From Tubulanus polymorphus (lineage: Eukaryota; Nemertea; Palaeonemertea; Tubulaniformes; Tubulanidae), in assembly GCF_964204645.1 (NCBI RefSeq), contig NC_134026.1, positions 23,764,650-23,828,649 on the forward strand: DNA of 64,000 nt, given 5' to 3'. Below the pieces are notes generated by a model. That model had not been told where the DNA came from and searched no databases. It saw nothing but the letters and a program-made list of their open reading frames with translations. This document shows, piece after piece, positions 1-11,054 of the stretch. The number at the start of each line of letters is the position of its first letter. Position 1 is the stretch's first letter. The position numbers and the translations under genes were made by a program.

Positions 1-1367
1 ATTACTCAGGACCTAGCAATTAGATTTTATTACTGGTGACTAAAAAAAAACTCTTCCACGCTTACCTTTTTTTCTTTATGTTTTCCGCGGCCACCCGACT
101 GCAATGGAATATGAAAATGATGATCACTATTTGATTCGGTTCTCAGCAAAGATCCACTGTGTCACTATACCGACCTTTTTTCTATTCGACATCTTGCTCA
201 ATTAGATTCTTGAATAAGTAACGCAGAACGTCTGCAAATCACGTAACAAACATCGAGAAAAATGAAAGTCAAAAGTTAAATGTCTTTAGTACGTGCTTGA
301 CATAGTCTAATCAGTTGTATATTGTCATCGTGATATTAATTTGTTTATTGTCAAATCGCGTGGCAATAGTGTTAGTCCTTGTCATATAGTGAGCACTGCA
401 AGAAATCCTCAGGACGCCTCAATGCGCGCAGAGGCATTAAACGGGCTTAAAGAAACTTGCCGTTACCATAAATGACTTAGAAAATAGATGTCTTGTTTGT
501 AAGATATAGCCGTTCACAACATGATTAATTTAATTTCGTTCGAAATTTGATGTCTTGCCTCCGGTTATCGAAGTAAAATACGTAAGCCCTTATTGATAAA
601 ATAAGTTTATGCACCAATGACCCTAAATATGCAGATTTCTTGCCCTTTGGAAGCCTCGTCGGTTGCTAATAACGATCACAGCTAATGCAAGGTGGTTTGA
701 AATCAGGTGGATTACATTTTTGTTCTGAATAGACGTCAACAATTGAATAAATACGCTAGTGCAGTTATAAACGCATAACCTGTTTGTTTAATGGAACGAA
801 CGTCATGAGCGACTATTGAAAAATATCACGTCCCATTAAAAAAAAGCGTTAAAGATTAGAACATAAAATTCACGCAGTAAACCCATAAAATAATCTATCA
901 ATACGCTTTTGAGACTTTTGATGCAAAAATGATATCATTAACCCCATTATGTTGCAGGAAGGCAAATGCTGTCGCGTTGACGTGTTCTTGTGACATATGG
1001 CGTTAGATAAAGCATGGGTCTCACAACTAGACAATCAGTAGAATACGTCAGAAACTTCTGCGTCTAAACTCTATCCATTCGCTCAAAAATCAATGCACAA
1101 CATCGCATGTGTGCCTTGGAAATACAGCGGTAGTGCTTCTAAAGCTACGTAGTACTGATGAGGCAACGCAATACAAAATCGTTTGTGACTACAAAAAACA
1201 CTACATCGCTTAGAACATATAATAACAGTGACTGAATAATATCGCTATACATGCGTAGAAAGGATTTAGAGTGGATATACAAATTATAGGCCAAACCAAT
1301 TAATACTACAACAAATGCAGTAAATGGTCACAAGGGCGCATAGCGCCGAAATATATCTCAGGAGCGA
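1..1367. other. Intergenic, no gene recognised
   Basis: AT-rich sequence with no open frame resembling a protein on either strand. It precedes the ENPP6-like gene and should contain that gene's promoter and any non-coding first exon, but I see no clear TATA box or initiator that I could defend. Confidence 0.6.
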
Positions 1368-3925
1368 ATGAGGATAATGCACAAAATGCCATTCTATCAA
1401 AGGAAACTGTACCTAATGACATATGTATTGTTAGCATTGGTAAATCAGACGACGCAATACAACAAACTGATGCTGATCCTTCTGGATGGTGTTCGTTGGG
1501 ACTATTTACAAATCAGTGATCTCTATGGATTTGCTGAAATTCGATCTCGTGGCGTCAAAGCGAACTACATGTCTCCTCAATTTCCTTCATCGTCATATCC
1601 GAATTATTACTCAATAATGACAGGTAAATGTTTCATGAATGGTTTAAATTATGTTCCAGAAATAACCTCTTTCTATGTGCAATCATTGATGGATTTGTAT
1701 ATACAAATACGTATGTATATTTCAGTCTCCTGACACACGTGGCGCTAGAGCGAGATAGTCCATACAAGACAATACAACAGCCGTTACCGAATAGCTTATT
1801 ATATGATAGCTTTTTTCTGATAGCGAACATAGTTTTCTTTCACATCATATTCTAATCATAATCTTTCCAAATTGAATTAGCGCTTCATGCTGTTTAAAGG
1901 ATTGCGCTAAAACATATGTTAAAAGCATGTCGTAACCTTTGGCAATGGAATAGAGATATTCGTATGGTGATTTTTAATGATTTTATCTTTAGGTCTACAC
2001 GTTGAATCCCATGGAATGGTCGGTAATTCAATATATGACCCCAAACATGGGACGACATTTCGCGGCGCGAAAGATGACGAACAACTAAATCCATATTGGT
2101 GGAATGGGGGCGAGCCATTCTGGGTGACGGCTACTAAACAGGCAAGAACCAAAAGTAGACTTCTTCGACCAATTGGATCGTTTAGTACCATCACCCACCA
2201 TTCTGAATGATTTCCTGTTTTGGTGGAGATAGTGTATTGTATATGAATTCATGTGGTGATAGTAATTATATGATTACATTATTTCAGAGTCGTGTATGTG
2301 CCATGTATTATTGGGGCGGATGTCAAGTGGAAATCAGAGGTTTCAGACCTCAATACTGCAGAAGACTACAATCCGAACCTGATATTTCTGAATTCCACCG
2401 ATCTATCGATCACGCTGTGTACCAGCTTCATACCGATAGAGTCGATTTTACCGGCAAGTATTTTTGAAATAGCGGTATTTGTTAAAGAAGTATAGAAACA
2501 TACTAACTTGACGAACTTGCTTTATCTTTCTGGCAAAAAGCGTATCATATTTACTGAAAGTACTTTCCATTGTATCTGTAAAACATCTATCTATCAATCA
2601 ATATCTTTCCATCAATATTTTTTACTTTAGCTATATACGTCGAGCTGCCAGATACGCAAGGCCACAAATTCGGGCCTTTATCGAAGGAATTGAATGATTC
2701 GATGCGAACTGTCGATAAAGAGATTCAATATCTGCTGAGAAGCCTTGACGAAACTGGTCTCAATAAATCGACCAACGTTATAATAGTATCCGACCATGGA
2801 ATGGCGGACATCGGTGGAGATAACAGCAAGGACATAAAAATGACTGATTTTGTACCGGATATTGAAAGTCTGATGGAACGATTTATCGATCATAGTTACG
2901 GTGTCTTAATTTGGCCGAAACCTGGCGTGACGGAACAGGTATCAGATTCGTGGCTTAGAATTAGATATTTTTTTATATTGTGGATTTGGACAAAGGTCAC
3001 TGACATGTTGTACGCACGAATGTTTGTTTTTCAGATTTACAACGGATTTAAAGGAAAACACAAGCATATGCATATATTCCATAAGAATGAAATTCCTGAA
3101 ATATGGCATTTCCAGAATAACGATCGAATACCCCCGCTCTTACTGGTAACAGAGCCTGGTTGGACTATAGTTAAAGGATTTGGTGTAAGTTGATGTAATG
3201 AAACAGAACTGTGCCTGGTTAATTTCTTCATCGTAATGGTGTGTGTAACGAAATTCTATGAAAGATGATTCGTTTCATTATACATCGTAGGAAAATCCTG
3301 GAATACGGAAGTACGAAGACGTCGGTCGTCCGCATGGTACCCATGGATATGATCCGACGGATAAATCCATGTATGCCATATTCTTAGCCTTTGGGCCAGG
3401 TATGCTAATTCCTAACCCATGTTCATTCTTGCGAGACGAGACAGTATGCTTACATACTGATTTAATAAGGGATTTCAGAGGTTTTTTCACTAATGTTACA
3501 TTCTTTATATTTCAGATATAAAGCATGGGACTGAGGTTGGAAATTTTCCTAATACCGATGTCTATAACTTACTATGCAAGCTACTGAAAATCATCCCATC
3601 TCCGAACAACGGAACCTGGTCCAATGTGGCAGGAATTCTAGTCAACGATACTCCAAAAGGATGGGTTTACGAGCAACCCCGGTTAGAGCCCAGTTTCAGC
3701 GACTGGGTTATCCAACCTCCGCTAATCGAACAGAATGTCACGTCCACAATACTGATGATCATGTCTATCATCGTCGGGATCGCGTTGACTTTGACAACGG
3801 CAGTATTTTGTGTAGGACCTCGAAAGGTTTGTTGGTGTTTACGAAAGCACACTGAATCGAAGATGAGGTACTCGGAAGTTCTGAAGAGCGTACATAGTTC
3901 TGATTCGGAAGACTCGCTTAGCTGA
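1368..3925 (+). CDS. ENPP6: ENPP6-like glycerophosphocholine choline phosphodiesterase, 7 exons
   Basis: Exons 1368-1623, 1993-2141, 2288-2453, 2631-2938, 3035-3184, 3291-3399, 3516-3925; 515 aa, and all phases agree. It belongs to the ectonucleotide pyrophosphatase/phosphodiesterase family, two-zinc ectoenzymes. The active-site nucleophile is a serine (S76 in FPSSSYPNYYS), as in ENPP6, rather than the threonine of nucleotide-cleaving ENPPs. The zinc ligands are all present: D40, D198, H202, D245/H246 (SDHGM) and H361 (THGYD). The MYYWGGCQVEI stretch is also ENPP6-like, so the expected substrates are choline phosphodiesters such as glycerophosphocholine. The N-terminus has a weak signal-peptide-like segment (about residues 13-30). 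Near residues 456-479 there is a hydrophobic helix followed by a 36-residue basic/serine tail, so a type I membrane anchor is predicted, unlike the GPI anchor of mammalian ENPP6. Introns 2 and 3 appear to be GC-AG. The start is the first ATG in frame; an upstream coding exon is not excluded. Confidence 0.88.
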
Positions 3926-4000
3926 CGAAATTACAAAATACTCATAGCTACAGTTTCGATATTTTGCCCGATATTCCTGAATGATAGAGAAATACAACTT

Positions 4001-4107
4001 AATAAAACTCTACTTAACTCATTTCTATCCAATTTATATGCATTCTCTGTATATATTTATCTGGTTAATGTAAATTTTGAATGATAGACCGTATAAGTTT
4101 TAATAAA
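4001..4107 (+). terminator. Poly(A) signals of the ENPP6-like gene
   Basis: AATAAA occurs at 4001-4006 and again at 4102-4107, 76 and 177 bases after the stop codon. Either could direct 3' end formation. Confidence 0.6.
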
Positions 4108-4109
4108 CT

Positions 4110-7100
4110 CATGTATAAATACAATATTTTCAACTTAATGACGATCATTTTGAAATTTTTCAAACACCGCTGTTTCATCACTATTCTTTGTTCGTGATTT
4201 GGTTAAACAAATGTTTTTTTGGACATCAAATCGTGAAGTTCGCAAATCTTTGAATGCAAGGCGTTTACGACGAGCTGATGATGTATAAATGTGTTAATTC
4301 AATCTTTCTTCATGAAGATGCGACTTCCTAAGAATAAAGATTAGATCAAAGAAGTATAGAGAGAAGTATTACTTCCAATTCATATCGATTTTAGAATTAA
4401 AGATCGAGGGTGGAAATTTCGTTTTAACAACTTGTAGAAATTAGATGTATTCACAAGAACTCTTTCGTGAGACGACCCCTTCTCGTTAAAGAAGACGTAG
4501 ACACGATGCGCGCATGCTACCTCTGTGTGCTTCCATCGAGGATCGCTTCCATCACGGCTTCTCCCACCCTCATCACTAGAAACTTATCAAGGTAAGTCCT
4601 ATAGATTTAGCATTTCGATATATCTAATGATAAAGAATCGAAGAAATCTTTAGGAGATTTATAATCGATCATGCAGTCTAAGTTTACTGCTTAAAAAAGA
4701 ACGATTGGACTGAATTGTGGTAAGATGTATTCATGAATGAATATTTTTGATGTATACTGACTCTGGTAATTCCAGAAAAGATACAAACAATATAAATCAT
4801 TTTGGTTTTTCTTATGATGTAGTTTAGATAAACTACGAAATTGTCAGATAATAAACGCTTGATAGTATCAATTGTGGGTTTTTACTTGTTAACTCAAAAT
4901 ACTGAGATAAATATCAGTATTTTAGTCATAATGAAAATCGCTGCTTCTTGGGATCAGTGGGTTGCCAAAATAAACAAGATACGTGTGATAAAACACTAAT
5001 TGACATAAAAGGTATTTATTGCGTATATATTTCTTATGGTCGTTCAATACAAACCAAAATATAATTTGGGATTCTGTTTGGTAATTATTGCCCAGGAGAG
5101 AGAAAAACGAGAGAAAACAATTGGCAGAAACTCTGAAGGTACTGGGGTCATTTAAGGAAATGCTTTTCTACCCAAATTTAAAATACAACAATTAGCAATA
5201 CAACATGACACATCGTTAAGCGAACATACCGACAAGAAAGCTTTATTTTGATGTAGTATATAGGAAATTATACAAACGATGCCAATGTAAATCAAGCGTT
5301 CGTGGCTGTAGTGTTTATGCAGTGGTAGAGGTTGAATATTTGGGTGGGGTATACCAGGCTTAGAGAAAACTGCGCCGTAGTTTTGGCTAGTCATTTCGAC
5401 AAAGCTTATGACTCATTGGAACAAAGTATAAAAGCTATAACTTCAGAGCCGACCGATTACGTCGTCTTTTTGTAAATATAGCATATTTATTCGTTCGTTA
5501 TCAGACGTGCATTTCTTAGAGGCTTAGTTATCACACACGTATACCAACTCAGAGCTAATATTTTCAGTCGCTACATGCTCTTGAGCCCTCTTCATAGGCA
5601 TCTCCAAAGATTGAGGGATATTGAACAGCACAATGTATAGCATTTACGGATTCTTGTATATGATCGTATAAAATGATGAATTATTGATACACAGTTCTAG
5701 TTGCGAAGTATCTATATTCAATCATACATCACAGAACGTTATGCACACCAATCAGACTTTCTTTTTCTTAACCATCAACATCGTCGTGGAAGTCTGTAGA
5801 ATCTAAATTCCATCAATCGAATTCACCAATGCTTTATTGCTCTAACTATATTTTTGTCTAGAACATATAAACTATTTCCAACGAATATGAATGAGTATTT
5901 TATGCGTAGGATTCTACGTCAAGAATACATTACGGAGAGATGATTGATCAAACTCGAACTACAACCACCTGCGTATAATCTACTCGATACGTTATTCTTA
6001 GCTTTGATGATCCCGAGTTCAACTGTAAAACGTTTTTTAGATCCTTAACCTTAAATATGATGTTCTACGCAAAGAAGAAAGGTTTTCCAGCCCAATTCAA
6101 TAATGTATCGTACTGGAAATAAGATGCATTCAACCTTGAGACATAAAGATAGATATGAACGAATCAATCATTGTTCTAAATGAACGAAATATATATATAT
6201 ACATCCAAATGATGTGTCTAATTTCATTTCACCTGCACTAAAACAACAACAATCGCTATGCATAAAACGATGAACATTTTGAACATATCATAGATATAGA
6301 GTAAACCGCCCGAGGCAGTAAACGTCTAGGAAAATTACTAATAATCTATCAACCATGTATATAAGTATAGACCAGAAGTAGGCCTAATCAAAATGATGTT
6401 GTTTTGGCGTTTGGGTTTCGTTACCGGCGATTGCAAAAAGACTTGATTAGTATTTATCATAGTTGTTATCATCGTTTCACGAAAGTAACAGGGATATAAT
6501 AGTCTGACAATGTGTTCTCATCTTATCGAACTGGCGTCGTTAATATGAATAAGTCTCCAATTATACCTTCGCGTCTGGCTTTGTTTCAGTAGTTGGAAAT
6601 AATGAAAAACGGATGAAAACTTGGATAATTCACGATTTCCAGATAGTACACACACCAATACAGAGGTCACATTTGAAACAAGGATTTGAAATTAATGTAA
6701 GTGTTTATAATTTTATCTTTGTTGCATTGGTCGATCCCAGATTCTATTCATATATTTGAAAATATTCATCGACTTCAACACGTTTCTGTTTTTCTTCTAC
6801 ACTTTAAATTTTCTAATAGATTCTGATTGAGCACCTGCATCTAAAATGATTGACAATCGAAATTCCAAATTCTCGAGTCTATACGCGCTGAATGTTTCTT
6901 TCAATTTTCTCCATTAGAAAACACGTAACTCATCAATCTATATAGCAACTAGTACAACTGGTACACTGGTGGTAACCGGTAGCTTCCACCTGGTGCACCA
7001 TGAATCACAGGTTTATATACCACTGGTGGTATACAGTAAACCTACCGTGCTATACCTGAGTATTAAATTAAACATTCCGACGTATGAATAGATACACAAG

Positions 7101-7419
7101 CTCCAACTGATGATGATCCCTGTATACACCGCTGTGCTTCTTACTGTTTCTTACAATGAACGCGCTTAACATTATTCATAATCTTCAAAGTTTATTGATA
7201 GTAAACTTGGTCAATTTTCTTTGTTCTTAATATATCGAAGATTCTTATGAATTGCTTTACTATGGTATCGTATTTGAGAATAGATCGATAGAACTGATAA
7301 GGTCTAGATCATTAAATGATTGCATAGTTATAAATTGACAATACGTATCTTCTTCATTGTAGATGGTTTAAGATTTTTCTTTCTGTTTTGCTTACGTCAA
7401 ATATGTTTTACTTTTCAGT
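4110..7419. other. Intergenic region; possible 5' UTR exon of the RING/B-box gene
   Basis: No convincing protein-coding exon. A near-perfect splice donor follows base 4591 (AAG|GTAAGTCC), after a relatively GC-rich stretch from about 4490. It could end a non-coding first exon that splices to the acceptor at 7419/7420 just before the RING/B-box start codon. A short AT microsatellite lies near 6188-6202, and CACTGG/ACCGGT-type inverted repeats lie at 6955-7032. Confidence 0.35.
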
Positions 7420-7441
7420 GAAACCGCGTCTCCTGATCAAA

Positions 7442-8989
7442 ATGGCCAAACTAGCTCAGGAAATCACGGACGAATTTCTAACGTGTAAAATATGTTTGGA
7501 GTCGTACAAAAATCCGAAATGTCTGAATTGCCTGCATACGTTCTGCGAGCAATGTATCGAGAATCACGTTATGTCAGAATCAACCTACAAAAAATACAGC
7601 GATTATAGGGAATTCACGTGTCCCCTGTGCCGGAAACGCACCCAACTACCGCTAGGGGGCGTGAAGAAATTACCCGATAATTTCTTGGTTTCGAATTTGA
7701 CGGAAACGATCGGTCGCCAACGGCCGTCGAAGTTCCCATTTTGCGAGATATGTAAGCTTACGAGCGGTAAACGACACCGAGAAGCACAGTCGAAATGCCT
7801 TGACTGTAACAAACTTCTCTGTAAGCAATGCGTAGATTTACACAAGACAACTAAAGTCACGAAAAGCCACAATGTGTTCGATGTCGAGATTGAAAAGGAC
7901 ATTGATTGTAAAGAGCATCCAGAAGAAGTTGTAAGGTTTTATTGTGAACCGTGCGAAGCTTGTATATGCGTTCTTTGTACGTTCAACGAACACAAAGAAC
8001 ATGATATCTCCAGTTTTAACGATGCTGTTCAGAAATATAAAGAAAATATCGAAAACCTACTCAGAAATTGCCAAGATAAGATCGACGATTTCGAAAAACA
8101 GCTAATCGCCCTCGGAAAATGCGAAACGACTATCAAAGAAACAGAAAGTAAAATTAAAGATATGGCTGGAGATTTCGTGATCCAAATTCGTCAACGCGAG
8201 AAGTTGCTCATTGAAGAGGTACACAACATCTACGGACCCGAACTAATGAACTTAATCGAACATCGAGAAGAAATGCAAAACAATCTCGATGGCCTCAAAA
8301 GCACATGTGCTCTAACTGAACTTATATTGAAAGGAAAAGATATCGAACTGTTATTACTAAAGAAGCAGGTACAAGACAAGCTGTCTACTCTCTCTGATCT
8401 GAAGGTAACTGCGTTACCGGTCGCTGTGGACAAGACCATCAAATTTATACCTGGTATGTTGGATTGCGGCCATGTACAAGATTTAGAAAGACCTCTTTTC
8501 ACTCGCTTATCCAGACCCCGACCGTCCATCTCAAATCCAGATGCAATGGAAGTATTTTACAGAGAACCGGCACCTACCAGTCACGCAAGCTGTCAGACGG
8601 ACCCAGTACTACCGGTGAAGCCGCCATCACGTACAGTGGGAACTGAATATGCTCAAGATATGATGACCAGCACAGCTGTTGGAACGGAACAAATTGAAAC
8701 AGAGGAGAAAGCCGTGAACACACGATCCAGAAACTCAATGGGTTCCATGAATGTATTGTCATCAGAGGATAACCCGACTCAAACGAATGACACCACATCT
8801 CCAACTCCTCGTAGACGCCGACGTAGAGAACGCCCGAAAGCAACTGAAGTTGCCCCAGTCGAAACTGAGAGTCCACCGGAACAAACAGATTCTCGCCGAC
8901 CCAGACGAAGCCGATTCTTACACAGGGACAGCACCGAAGATGGAGATACATTCTACAGTGCTGACAGTAATAACACTAGTCCACTTTAG
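7442..8989 (+). CDS. RING - B-box1 - B-box2 - coiled-coil protein (TRIM-type putative E3 ubiquitin ligase)
   Basis: 515 aa in one coding exon. The C3HC4 RING finger spans residues 15-63 (CKIC, CLNC, CEQC, CPLC). A first B-box spans about 101-146 and a B-box2 about 156-190. A long charged coiled coil runs to about residue 330, followed by a disordered tail rich in T, S, E and R with a six-arginine run. This is the RBCC layout of TRIM ubiquitin ligases without a recognisable C-terminal NHL, SPRY or filamin domain, so I cannot name an orthologue. The start at 7442 is preferred over an in-frame ATG at 7388 because a strong acceptor (TACTTTTCAG) ends at 7419, which makes the upstream codons intronic. 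A GT at 8967 could act as an alternative donor to a downstream exon at 10378. The tail holds a TQT motif of the kind bound by dynein light chain LC8. Confidence 0.85.
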   Translation: MAKLAQEITDEFLTCKICLESYKNPKCLNCLHTFCEQCIENHVMSESTYKKYSDYREFTCPLCRKRTQLPLGGVKKLPDNFLVSNLTETIGRQRPSKFPFCEICKLTSGKRHREAQSKCLDCNKLLCKQCVDLHKTTKVTKSHNVFDVEIEKDIDCKEHPEEVVRFYCEPCEACICVLCTFNEHKEHDISSFNDAVQKYKENIENLLRNCQDKIDDFEKQLIALGKCETTIKETESKIKDMAGDFVIQIRQREKLLIEEVHNIYGPELMNLIEHREEMQNNLDGLKSTCALTELILKGKDIELLLLKKQVQDKLSTLSDLKVTALPVAVDKTIKFIPGMLDCGHVQDLERPLFTRLSRPRPSISNPDAMEVFYREPAPTSHASCQTDPVLPVKPPSRTVGTEYAQDMMTSTAVGTEQIETEEKAVNTRSRNSMGSMNVLSSEDNPTQTNDTTSPTPRRRRRRERPKATEVAPVETESPPEQTDSRRPRRSRFLHRDSTEDGDTFYSADSNNTSPL

Positions 8990-9375
8990 TCCTGCATTTT
9001 TGAGTGGTTTTCAACCATTTAACACTGGTACTCACTTAGTTTCCTTCCTTTTTACTGCACGTCCATCTAACAACTAACTATGCCAATATGTTCTTTTTAG
9101 TTTATTTTTGGAAGCTTGTTCCATATATTAACTTTGTAAACATTCATACATTCCAATATACATATCATGCATATCAGTATTATCCATGCAGTCATCAGTA
9201 TTTTCCACGTTACCGTAGCTTGTGTTTAAATTTCCATTTCATTTGTCACAGACACACGCATGGCTGTAAATCTGCAATACTATTATTTAGTGACATGCTT
9301 GCTTTATATAACAAAAATATCAACAAATACTGAAGTTTTCATGAATGTGTTATCAGATGATCCTAACACACTTCA

Positions 9376-9381
9376 AATAAA
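9376..9381 (+). terminator. Poly(A) signal of the short RING/B-box transcript
   Basis: AATAAA lies 387 bases after the stop codon at 8989. It would end the unspliced short form before the downstream exon at 10378. Confidence 0.45.
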
Positions 9382-10377
9382 AGTAATATACACACATCAT
9401 ATTACATATCAAAAACTCTTTAATGATCGAAACCACGGTTTAGCAGACGATGAATCCAATATTTCTGTGCATGCGTTCACATTTAGATATTTTTTTCTCG
9501 AAAATTCATTTTGGATGATATACCCTGCTATTCATATACCCATTTTTACAATAGTCTTCTTTTTCTAATTTCTCTTCTTTTTGAATATGTATGTATCTTT
9601 ATTCATTATTCAATCAACCTGTTGCACAGAAATATATACAACGTCACATATTTTTGGTAGTTAGATTTTCATGTGTGTGTGATAGAATCATCTTGCACCG
9701 GAATGGTGTCTCTACTGTAGCTGTTTCTCTTTATTTCCTTTCGTTCTAACACGTTTCCATTCGTAAACGTATATCCGAAACAAACGTGATTAAAGATATT
9801 GTCTAAAGTATTTATTAACTTCCGTTTTTTACTTACAAAAATTACTGAATTTTCTAACGATATCGTTTCTTTTGCTGCAGGGTGATTCCTGAAAATTCGT
9901 TCAAACGATCTGGAGACACTAGAATATTAGCGACGCAATATGTTTAAAATTAACTAGCAAAAATATGTGATAGTGATATATATAACTGGTGCAAAAAACA
10001 AACAATGATTGTGTTGTGTTTTCCGTCTGCAAAACTGTATTTCGTGTGTCAGAAGTTAAACTGCCGAGTGTGATTGCTGTGTTTTGCCGTGTGGCTCAAA
10101 ATCCAACTAAAAAAAAGAAAATTATGTGTAGGCCCATTCTGGTGACTTGTACCTTCAGGATACTGGTGAAAACTGGCTGAAAGAAGTTCCAAGTGCCACA
10201 CGTAGCAGTGACAGACAAAACGGTAATACTACTGTGTACGGTAGTGTGTCGAGTAGATGTGTTACCTCTCTGTGGTGTCTTCTGACTTCCCCCAACCCAC
10301 ATCTCTCTACTCTATGCCTCTTAGTGAATTTGTCTCTCGGTTATGTCCGTGTAATTCTATGTGTCGTCGCATTTTAG

Positions 10378-11054
10378 TGGCAACACTTTCGGACACGTCA
10401 ACATCGGACGTAGTTGAGACACCGTCGGCCGCATCGAACCCAACTGACGATGTTCCCGTGCAGGATACTACTAACAAACTGGATAATATTGACCTCGAAC
10501 CTACGTCCGAACTGGAATTTAATAACTCGACTAGCCATCAGGATGAGGTAACACCAAACGGCACGAAAGTAGAAACATGCATAGCACCAGACTTAAACGC
10601 ACGGGGGCCAGCAGGCCCGATATCACATGACCGGTCAAAATCCACGTTGTTACTTGAAATGAAAGCATGCACTAACACAACAAGCCCCAGCAACCGCCCG
10701 GCTTCAGAGCGTGTCAGATCGTCATTATACATACAGTTGAACAAAGATTCTGGAGACGAAACCTCCGTTGTTCAAGATACGACCGCCAGGAACGAGACAC
10801 GCTCCTCGAGCCAAATGGGTTCTGGGCAACATAATCTCAGCGAACCTGACATAATCAAGTGCATCTCTGTTCTTCAGGACCAACACAATCCTACAGTCTC
10901 GGAAACTACCGTCGACCATATAGTTCAAAATTTTACTGAACCAGGTGACTTAGACTGTAAATCTGCAGTACCAGAAATGGAACCAGATTGTGATTCTGAC
11001 AATGAGCCGAAATCACGTACTCGATCCTCTTGTTGTTCCTGCAAATGTTGTTAA
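10378..11054 (+). CDS. Acidic, disordered reading frame ending in a cysteine cluster; candidate alternative last exon of the RING/B-box gene
   Basis: A 225-codon open frame rich in T, S, D, E and N with no recognised domain, ending in SSCCSCKCC and a stop. Five cysteines in the last seven residues suggest S-palmitoylation; a terminal CC is also a geranylgeranylation-type end, as in Rab proteins. Two plausible acceptors precede it, CTCTTAG ending at 10324 and ATTTTAG ending at 10377. The second starts the exon in phase 1, which matches a possible phase-1 donor after base 8966 in the RING/B-box exon. Joining 7442-8966 to 10378-11054 gives 734 whole codons (733 aa). The similar low-complexity T/S/E/D composition on both sides favours one gene. 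Alternatively this is the last exon of a separate gene whose 5' exons I cannot identify. Its independence is unresolved without transcripts. Confidence 0.5.

Noticed and set aside
1633-2194. Open frames antisense to or overlapping the ENPP6-like exons
   Set aside because: They are shadows of the true exons and introns; none has protein similarity.
7388-7441. Upstream in-frame ATG for the RING/B-box protein, adding 18 residues
   Set aside because: A strong splice acceptor ends at 7419 inside this stretch and the extra residues have no family match; 7442 is the better start.
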